Under the pieces are notes generated by a model, which had not been told where the DNA came from, searched no databases, and saw nothing but the letters and a program-made list of their open reading frames with translations. Made by a program: the position numbers and the translations under genes. Positions 15,435 to 22,600 of a DNA stretch of 25,751 nt are shown here, in pieces. Source of the DNA: Bacillota bacterium (lineage in GTDB: Bacteria; Bacillota; Clostridia; Acetivibrionales; DSM-1351); assembly GCA_023444055.1 (NCBI GenBank), contig JAEZRV010000072.1, forward strand, positions 1 through 25,751, given 5' to 3'. Numbering within the stretch: the stretch's first letter is position 1; each line of letters starts with the position of its first letter.

Positions 15435-17623
15435 TACTCAGTCACCTCAATCAATTTGTAATATGGGTCAAAATCCGATTTAACAAATGTTTTACTCATT
15501 TTCTTATATTCGCGTTTTGCAGCTAACATAATTTGCTTCATTCCAATTGAACATTTTTCATTTGCCGCATAAAAAGCCGCATTTAAAGCAATATTTTTTA
15601 TATTTCCTCCAGCCAAAATAAATTTCTCAGCTAAGAAGTCATAATCTAGTTCATTATCAATTGGTGCACCTGCCGGAAACATTCCCTGCCATATAAGCTT
15701 TCTCTGTTCCTTCTCAGGGAATGGGAAGGCTATATTAAAATGCAGTCTGCGCAAAAATGCATCGTCGATATTTTGATTTAAATTTGTTGCTAGAATAACA
15801 ATTCCGGTATATTCCTCCATTTGCTGAAGGAGATAACTTATTTCTACGTTTGCATAACGATCGTGAGCATCCTTTACATCTGATCTCTTTCCAAACAATG
15901 CATCAGCCTCATCAAAAAACAGTATCGCATTTGATGTTTCAGCCTCTGCAAAAATTTCAGAGAGATTCTTTTCTGTCTCACCTATGTATTTGCTGACTAT
16001 TTGTGAAACATCAATTTTATATATTTCCAGGCCAATTTCATTTGCAATAACCTCCGCGGCCATTGTCTTACCGCTACCAGGAGGACCTGAAAACAGAACA
16101 TTTATCCCCTTACCTAAAGCCAATCTTTTTTCAAATCCCCAGTTTTCATATACAAGTGAACGGAATTTTACTTGGTTACAAATTTCTTTCATTTGAGCCA
16201 TTTGGTCAGTTGGAAGCACTAGCATATCCCATGTATAAGTCTTTTTAATCTTTGAAGATAGCTTATTCAGTTTTCTATTTGATTGGGTATAGCAGGCAGT
16301 ATTCAAGTCATCTATCCCTATTTGACCATTACTTTTTCCATTCCAGACTGAATTACTTTCTCCTAGCTTAAGAACTGTCTGAATCTGCCCTGGTGTAAAT
16401 CTGAAATTACCAGAAAAATCTCCTATATCAACTGATTGCTCTAATATGTAATTCTGACTGAAATTTTTCCAATAGCTCTTTCGTTGGCTTACTTTGGGAT
16501 AAGGGAACTCTACTCCTACGAAAACAACATTTTTATTAGTAGTTGAAGGGCTCCATTCAGATTGTCCAAGTATAAATGTCATTGGGGAATACTCTTCAAT
16601 CATTTGAAGAAGGCTTGTTAATTTCTCATTATATCTTCCATCCTCAGACAGCATCAAGCTGAAATTCTCCAAACAAAGTGCTGTGTATCCTATCATTAGC
16701 TGGCGTCCAAGCAATCGTAATATTTCATCAAAATATATTTCTGAAAAAAGCATCTTTTCTAAATCTGCAATAATCAAAGGTATTTCAAGGCAACTACAAA
16801 CTGTTATTGCATGTTCCTTTTTGCCTGCTCCATTTGGCCCGTTAAAATAAAATATTTGTTTGCTGGCATATTCTTTGTTTTGCCGATAATAGTTTACATA
16901 ACGAATGATATTATTTTCCACATCAGTATGTATAATTTCTTTTTTTGTATTGTCCGGCAAAACCATTTCTGCTACATTTGCTAAACGTGCATCAAGCAAC
17001 TGAGCATCCAGTAAGAAATTTACAACCCATTCATCCAGCTTCAAATGGCGTGCAATCATTGGTATACGCCTATCACCTATATCACCCTGTAGCTCCATTA
17101 AGTACCTTATTAGCGGAGCCTGCGGATCGAAGTAATATCGAGCTGTTATTTTTTCACTTTCTGTTCTTGTAAGTATCTTTAATATTAGGTCAATGCTAGG
17201 ACTCTTTACTGTTATATCATCCTGAAAGCAGCCAAATATCTTTTCATATTTTCTGTTGATTTCAGGCAATAGGCAGATTATAATGCAATACTCTTCAAAT
17301 AAGCTTAGTCCAAGCATCTTAGAAATATATGGCACAGATAGATGAATACCATTGCTTAAACTAGCTTCAAGCTTTTGTGCTATTACATTATTTAGCTCCG
17401 CTAATTCAGCTTCTATAAGACCTTTATCATATTGTTCATAACCATTACCATTGAGTAAACAATATATCTCATCTACTGCTGGAGCATTGCTAATATATGA
17501 ATTTGAATCATTATTTTCATTTTCAGTCTGTCCATCTGATAACATATATAGTTTTAGCAACAAATCCATACGCTTGAATTCGTCTGTTAAATGCTCCCAG
17601 CTTGACATGTACATATCTACCAT
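15434..17623 (-). CDS. AAA+ ATPase of the eCIS (Afp15/Pvc15-like)
   Basis: This 729-residue ATPase is found in essentially all eCIS loci and is needed for assembly or cargo loading. The C-terminal AAA+ module has Walker A GPPGSGKT (about 513-520), Walker B ILFFDEADALFG (about 565), sensor 1 VILATNLNQNID, and the FLRRLHFNIAFPFP segment with the arginine finger region. A second P-loop-like segment, FYFNGPNGAGKKEHA (about 258-272), lies in an N-terminal module. Its GKK ending lacks the Ser/Thr of a working Walker A, so this half is probably degenerate. The N-terminal 200 residues are helical (WEHLTDEFKRMDLLLKLY). GGGAGAG precedes the ATG at about seven bases. The stop overlaps the DUF4255 start. 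Confidence 0.95.
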   Translation of the reverse strand: MVDMYMSSWEHLTDEFKRMDLLLKLYMLSDGQTENENNDSNSYISNAPAVDEIYCLLNGNGYEQYDKGLIEAELAELNNVIAQKLEASLSNGIHLSVPYISKMLGLSLFEEYCIIICLLPEINRKYEKIFGCFQDDITVKSPSIDLILKILTRTESEKITARYYFDPQAPLIRYLMELQGDIGDRRIPMIARHLKLDEWVVNFLLDAQLLDARLANVAEMVLPDNTKKEIIHTDVENNIIRYVNYYRQNKEYASKQIFYFNGPNGAGKKEHAITVCSCLEIPLIIADLEKMLFSEIYFDEILRLLGRQLMIGYTALCLENFSLMLSEDGRYNEKLTSLLQMIEEYSPMTFILGQSEWSPSTTNKNVVFVGVEFPYPKVSQRKSYWKNFSQNYILEQSVDIGDFSGNFRFTPGQIQTVLKLGESNSVWNGKSNGQIGIDDLNTACYTQSNRKLNKLSSKIKKTYTWDMLVLPTDQMAQMKEICNQVKFRSLVYENWGFEKRLALGKGINVLFSGPPGSGKTMAAEVIANEIGLEIYKIDVSQIVSKYIGETEKNLSEIFAEAETSNAILFFDEADALFGKRSDVKDAHDRYANVEISYLLQQMEEYTGIVILATNLNQNIDDAFLRRLHFNIAFPFPEKEQRKLIWQGMFPAGAPIDNELDYDFLAEKFILAGGNIKNIALNAAFYAANEKCSIGMKQIMLAAKREYKKMSKTFVKSDFDPYYKLIEVTE

Positions 17624-18039
17624 TTCACACTCTCCCGATTTCCTAATCTTGCACTAAATTGCTTATTACATTGGATCAAATATCTTATACTAATTGCATT
17701 TAAAATATGGAATACAGTATCTGCTAATTACATTTAAAATTCTGAATACAGTATCTTAACTTATTACAATTTAATTTTTGGATTCACTTTTGATTAGCTG
17801 AACCTTTTTATCTGATATTTGATGTCATTACCTTATTTCGTTTTTCAATATATATGGTAATACTAACTGGTGATTTACAACTAAGTGGAAAAGTATTTTA
17901 AATTATTGTGCTGGTAATCACTAAACCTTTGTAAACTAGACTTAAATGCAAGCTAAACCTTATTGGACAGCACATAAACCCAGCTAAACTTGTTAAACAA
18001 CCTTCTCATATATCTGAAAATGCTTTGTCTCTTTTTACC
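17624..18039. other. Intergenic region upstream of the AAA+ ATPase gene
   Basis: This 416-base AT-rich gap separates the 80-residue orphan gene from the ATPase gene. It has no plausible coding frame on either strand. The notable content is the tandem direct repeat at 17691-17756. I could not identify a convincing -35/-10 pair. It is the most likely place for control of the structural genes. Confidence 0.5.
17691..17756. repeat. Tandem 32-bp direct repeats upstream of the ATPase gene, possible operator
   Basis: Two copies at 17691-17722 and 17725-17756 match at 28 of 32 positions, both containing CATTTAAAAT and ending GAATACAGTATCT. A weaker third copy may lie at about 17656-17687. They sit 68-133 bases before the ATPase start codon with a period of 34 bases, about three helical turns. 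This is a plausible binding array for a regulator; function is inferred. Confidence 0.6.
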
Positions 18040-18282
18040 TCAACCGCACTTATGATTACTAAATTTAGCCTCAGTTTTCAGGCTTTTATCAATGACTTCA
18101 AGCAATATAATCAGATTTTTAAGCTTGAAATCTGATGTCCAAAGACTTTGAAAAAGTCTCCCATACTCTGCATCACTTAGTAGCTTATCCTCTGGACATT
18201 CATTTAATGCTATGCCATTTTGTACTCTTACCTTCTTTAATAGCTCTATAACGCTATTTAATTCACTGTTTACCTCTTCCAT
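18040..18282 (-). CDS. Small hypothetical protein (80 residues) at the head of the eCIS genes
   Basis: I do not recognise this protein. It starts MEEVNSELNSVIELLKKVRVQ and has a central YGRLFQSLWTSDFKLKNLIILLEVIDKSL segment, predicted by eye to be mostly helical and soluble. The stop is followed by a long gap rather than a close neighbour. The gene looks real because AGGAGG lies seven bases before the ATG and codon use resembles that of its neighbours. It lies on the same strand, 416 bases upstream of the ATPase gene. It could be a regulator or small assembly factor of the system, but nothing in the sequence shows which. Confidence 0.65.
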   Translation of the reverse strand: MEEVNSELNSVIELLKKVRVQNGIALNECPEDKLLSDAEYGRLFQSLWTSDFKLKNLIILLEVIDKSLKTEAKFSNHKCG

Positions 18283-18427
18283 TAGCTTTCCTCCTAATAT
18301 TAGTTAATTATCTTTTTCATAATACAGGTAAGGTTATCGCAGCCTTAATGCTCCATGCCCCCTGATATAATTTAATTACTCAACTTTTACACTAAAAAGT
18401 CTGTCGGTGCTTAATCCGAGTTTTAAA

Positions 18428-18500
18428 GCATATTTCGCCTAAAATCTGATAGTATTGGTTAAAAAACAACCAATATATATTAGATTTTTTGACGAAATGC
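18428..18500. repeat. Long imperfect inverted repeat (arms about 33 bases)
   Basis: The arms 18428-18460 and 18468-18500 share GCAT, TTCG, AAAATCT and TATTGGTT blocks in inverted orientation around a 7-base loop (AAAAAAC). The innermost ATTGGTT/AACCAAT is perfect. Neither strand has a clear T-run after the stem, so a terminator is unlikely. It could be a structured leader for the 80-residue gene or the remains of a small mobile element. Confidence 0.55.
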
Positions 18501-18691
18501 AAATTCAAACCCAAACTGCGTTTAAATCGCTAAAAACTCGATTTGCCATAAAAACCGCAATCGCTTATATTATTTTTATTAAACTCACTCGCATATTAAG
18601 TAAAAATGGGAGGGGAATTACAACCGGAAATTTGGGGAAGTGATTGGGAATAAATTTTTTTGAAACTTAAAAGAGTTATTATCTTTATACC

Positions 18692-18754
18692 GAAAAAATA
18701 GGAAGGATATTACTACATCAAAACATATAGTTCTAATGTAATAATATCCTTCCT
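18692..18754 (-). terminator. Intrinsic terminator downstream of the toxin/immunity pair
   Basis: Arms at 18700-18718 and 18736-18754 form a 19-bp stem that in minus-strand RNA is fully paired (one G-U), around a 17-base loop. On the minus strand the stem is followed by TATTTTTT. It lies about 300 bases after the immunity gene stop and separates the toxin module from the eCIS genes. Confidence 0.85.
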
Positions 18755-18825
18755 TGAATTATGTAGTAGTCTTATTTGTGCTTTTAATTATAAATTAATA
18801 ACAAACTTATCATCGCTTTTCTATA

Positions 18826-18930
18826 GAGTATACCAAGCTTTCTTGTCTTCCCATCGTCTTTTGGTATCTCCACCCTTCTGACGGGTCTTAGAACATATGT
18901 CCCTTAAAATATTGCTTTACGGAGTTGTGA
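18826..18930 (-). pseudogene. Remnant of a group II intron reverse transcriptase/maturase (LtrA-like)
   Basis: Minus-strand translation in a single frame reads LKSQLRKAIF, a stop (TAA at 18906-18904), then GTYVLRPVRRVEIPKDDG and KTRKLGI. PVRRVxIPKxDGKxRxLGIP is the hallmark N-terminal motif of group II intron-encoded reverse transcriptases, and GTY before it also fits. The frame is broken by the internal stop, by further stops upstream, and loses homology right after LGI (Leu instead of Pro). Only about 35 codons remain, so it is inactive. No intron ribozyme domain V is obvious nearby. It marks past insertion of a mobile element between the toxin module and the injection system. Confidence 0.8.
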
Positions 18931-19056
18931 TTTTAAATTTGACAAGCTAGCTTATCAACTTATCCGAGGATGTTATCTTAATAAACTAGCAAGTCTTGTG
19001 TTATATTTAAAGAATTTTTACCTTGAGCTAAAAAGTTCATCAAATAAATTTAGAAA

Positions 19057-19629
19057 TTATTTGTACTTTTTACTACCTTCCTTTAAAAATTTATCTAACT
19101 TATCACTTATGAATACTTTTGATTCTATAATTCCTAAATTATCGTCAGCAACTGATTTAGGGATATGAATAATATTATCAATAAAATCGAAAAATCCTTC
19201 ATTTAACATATAATAATTTTTTTCATTCTCATCATCATGGATCCATAAATATACTTTACCACATGTTTTATCCATGCAAATCAAATCGCCACCTGCCAGC
19301 TCACCAATAGGAAAAAGAAAGTCAGGAATAATATTTTTGTAATACTGTATCTTATTTTCTAGGTAATTTTCATTATTTAATAATCCATATAGTGAATCAA
19401 TTTCAAAATCTTTTATTTTCTCCAAGTTCAACTTTTCGTTATGATATTTATATTCATCATTAATATAGTTCGTTTTGTAATTGGATAAGTAAAAAAGGTA
19501 ATCATCAGAAAATGAGATTTTTGAATTATTTTTTATTTTGTTAATGATATTTAAATCTATATTTTCTTCTTTATCTCTTTCCATATCAAAATCCATAATC
19601 TCATCCAGTTTATTCTTAATATATTTCAT
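19057..19629 (-). CDS. SUKH (SMI1/KNR4) family immunity protein
   Basis: This 190-residue acidic protein is the likely antidote of the preceding nuclease effector. It shows the SUKH-family layout: an early strand/helix SDDYLFYLSNY (41-51), DSLYGLL (78-84), then the core GELAGGDLICMD (109-120) and KVYLWIHDDE (125-134), followed by YMLNEGFFDFIDNI (140-153). GGDxIcxD and VYxWxHDxE are the classic motifs. It starts one base after the effector stop, with its AGAGGAGG inside the last codons of the effector, so the two are co-translated. SUKH proteins commonly neutralise HNH/EndoVII-type toxins in polymorphic toxin loci. It is cytoplasmic, with no signal peptide. Confidence 0.9.
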   Translation of the reverse strand: MKYIKNKLDEIMDFDMERDKEENIDLNIINKIKNNSKISFSDDYLFYLSNYKTNYINDEYKYHNEKLNLEKIKDFEIDSLYGLLNNENYLENKIQYYKNIIPDFLFPIGELAGGDLICMDKTCGKVYLWIHDDENEKNYYMLNEGFFDFIDNIIHIPKSVADDNLGIIESKVFISDKLDKFLKEGSKKYK

Positions 19630-19630
19630 T

Positions 19631-22600
19631 TTAATATCCTCCTCTTAAATCAGATGCAGAGCCAATGTGTGGCATATTGGCATGTAAATCTGTTGGAATT
19701 AGTTGAATAATAGTATTTGAATAATGATGTGGTGTTAATTTAACATCCTTTAAAAGACTTTTTGCTGCATTATTTGATCTTAACTTATATTTTTCTTTTA
19801 TATACTCATATACAAGTTTAAAGTCTTCTCTCGTACCTGTCAATTTTCCTCCTTCAAAAGGTATTTCACTATCTTTCCAAGGTGAAAAATCCGGTCTACC
19901 GTTCTTATATTCAACACCTTTTCCTCCTGTTATACTCTTTACCACATCTTTATCTGAATACCATTTACTATTTCCTACTTCTCCCTCCCAATGTCCATCA
20001 CTTTTTGGTAATCTTGTTCTAGGATTACTCTTTAAAGCTTTACCTATTTCTTTTACAAAAGCTACTGCTTTATCCAGTTCAGTTGCTTTTTTAGTCTCAT
20101 CAGTTGTTGTTTCAATTATTGCAACACTCTGCTCCAACTGCTCAATTAGCTTTACAATTTTATCCTTTTCAGTATCAACTTTTATATTCGCCGCTTTTTC
20201 CTTAAATCCTTTAATTTTTTTTCTTATTTTATCAGCTTTACTTGCCATCATAACAACATTTTGAAGGCCCTGTTTTTCTACCCACATTTCATGGTTTTCA
20301 CCACCAAAGCTAAACTTTCGCTTTAGACCAAGTATAACTTCCTTACCCTTCTTCGCTCCTGCCACTACTAGTTCTTTACCTTTTTGCAATCCTTTCTTGG
20401 CCAAGCTAGTTCCCTTCTTAAGCAGATTTGCTTCTCCAAATCTCATTAATCTTGTATGTATTCCGGATTTTAGAGTGCCGAAGAAGTCTCCTCCTCCACC
20501 GCCTTTTCCTCCGCCGCCTTTACTTCCGCCCTTACCGCCTATAAAGCCAGATATGAGCTTCTCACCGCTTCCAAAGGCTGACGTAGCTTTCTGCTCAGCA
20601 TCATCTACCACACCTGTTACTCCAGAAGTTACCTGATCAATAGCTCCGCTAACCTTGCTTATAGGTGCTTTTAGTGGTGATGCAATTGCCTGTACTGGAC
20701 CTGATTCAGATACTTTGTTAAGCAAAGCGTCCGCAAATGGTATAGTCTGGCGTATCAGCTCTACAAGAGACTTTCCAGCAACTGCTTCTATCAGCTTGAA
20801 TATTGCTTTTAAAAGAGCTGATGGTGGATTCATTATAATGAAATTCAATACCATATCTACGCCCTTGTTGAGTATTACCTTCAAGAGTTCTGCAGGCTTA
20901 CCCAGTATTGCAACCTTTTCCTTTATGTCTCCGGCAACTCCAGATATTTTAGTCTTTATACCGCCAAAGAAATTTCCTGCTGCTGCTTGAAGATTTCCAA
21001 CTCCTTCACCAAGTGCTTCTGCAGGATTTTGTACTACCTCAACCACCTTTGCAACTCCTGCATATATCATACTAAATGGATTAAACCACTTTTTATTTGT
21101 TATGTTGATTGTTGGCAATACCTTGTTTACTGCTCCTGCAAACTTTCCATACACTCCCTTAATTTTGTTGAATACATTTGTGAGTGTACTTAAAACCTTC
21201 ATCAATCCTTTTTCTGCTCCACCAGATGCAGGCTCTGGAGCACCTTTTTCGCCCTTTTCGCTTTCTGCTCCCGGTAAAGCTTTAAGCTCACCAAAGAGTC
21301 CTTTTACAAGGAAGTCTGCAATTCCTGATGGCTTAATCATGTTCTTAATATCACCGAAGTTAATACTTTTGATTGTATTTACAAAGCCCATTATAGCCTT
21401 TGCTTTATTAATCAATCCCGGAAGTGTAGTAGCAAGCCACTTACCTATTTGGAGCAGTACACTTCCACCACCGGTTGCAAAGGCTGCTGCGATTTCTGCT
21501 GCAATCATTGCTGCTTCTAACGCTATTTCTAAAATTTTCATAAAATCCATACTTAAGAATTTCTTTAATCCTGACATAATTCCGTTGTACAATTTCTGTA
21601 ACCCTGCAAAGAGATTGTCAAATCCTTTTGCCATGAAGTCCAGAACTGCCGTTACTGCTTTTTTGAGACCATCTGCTATTTTGTTTACAGCTTCTACAGC
21701 CTTGTTAACTGCTGCATCTATAAAGCCACATATTTTCTTTGCTATTCCAGGGAATTTTGCTAATAACTTAGTTACTAACTTTTTAAGGATTTCTCCTAAT
21801 CCTTTAATACAAGTAACTATTAGCTTACGTCCTGCTTCAATTAACGCTAAAGCCGCTTTCTTTGCTTTTTCGAATATAGTTTTTACTGCACTACGCAATG
21901 CATTAAATATACCACTGACTGCTTTCTTTATTCCCTCTCCTATCGCCTTTAAACCATCACCAATCCAATCTAAAGCTCTTCCAAACCAGCCCTTTTTCTT
22001 TTTCTCTTTCTCTTCCTCTCCTTCTTTTTCCTTTTTATCAGCATCTTTCTTTGCAGTATCACATTCCTTTTCTGCATCATTTTCGGCAGTTTTAAGAGTT
22101 GATTTTACCTCTCCGTCTTTTTCTTCCTTTATATTTCCTACTTCTTTTCGCTTCCCTTCAACTTCAGTATTAGCTTCGTTATCATATTCTGAAGTAGCCT
22201 GATCGATTTCGCTTTGCCATTGACCTCTATAGCCATCTACATCTGCTTTAGCCTTATCCTGTTCAGCAAGCTGCTTTTCTTTAGCTTCTGCTTTATGACC
22301 TTCTATTTTCTGATCTGCTGATGCTTTTTCAGCTACTACTCCTGCATCATATTCAGACTTACCCTTTTCATACTCACCAGTTTGCTGATTCATATATTTC
22401 TGTAGAGTATCATTTACAGATGGGTCAACTCTTGATGCAACCTCTGGTTTTATTGGAGCCATTTTCTTTATATCAAGCTTCAATGGCTCTGCCGGGCGTA
22501 TCGAATCTGTTGCCTTCAATATCGTGTTGTCCACTAATGGAGCTATATTGTTTTCTCCGAATTCCTTTTTAATCTGTTCCACTTCAGCCTTTTTTGAATC

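Larger units (their letters stand above)
18283..19056. other. 774-base intergenic region between immunity gene and orphan gene
   Basis: This AT-rich region has no intact gene. From right to left it holds a decayed reverse-transcriptase fragment (18826-18930), a strong hairpin terminator (18692-18754), a long imperfect hairpin (18428-18500) and the ribosome site of the 80-residue gene. A 62-codon plus-strand frame at 18455-18643 lies over the hairpin and looks accidental. The mixture suggests an insertion site that has collected debris between the toxin module and the injection-system genes. Confidence 0.6.

Noticed and set aside
122..17623. Interpretation as a type VI secretion system or a myoprophage
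   Set aside because: There are no TssJLM membrane-complex, capsid, portal, terminase or lysis genes. The AAA+ ATPase, DUF4255, LysM and eCIS-type sheath/tube set is specific to extracellular contractile injection systems.
18329..18347. Small inverted repeat TAAGG/CCTTA before the 80-residue gene as an operator
   Set aside because: Five-base arms are expected by chance in this composition and no promoter elements align with it.
18455..18643. 62-codon plus-strand frame between the toxin module and the eCIS genes
   Set aside because: It lies over the long imperfect hairpin, has no ribosome binding site and no recognisable protein pattern.
21102..22202. 366-codon plus-strand frame opposite the effector gene
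   Set aside because: It lies antisense to the helical block of the effector, has biased Ser/Phe/Ala composition typical of the opposite strand of Lys/Ala-rich coding DNA, and lacks a ribosome site.
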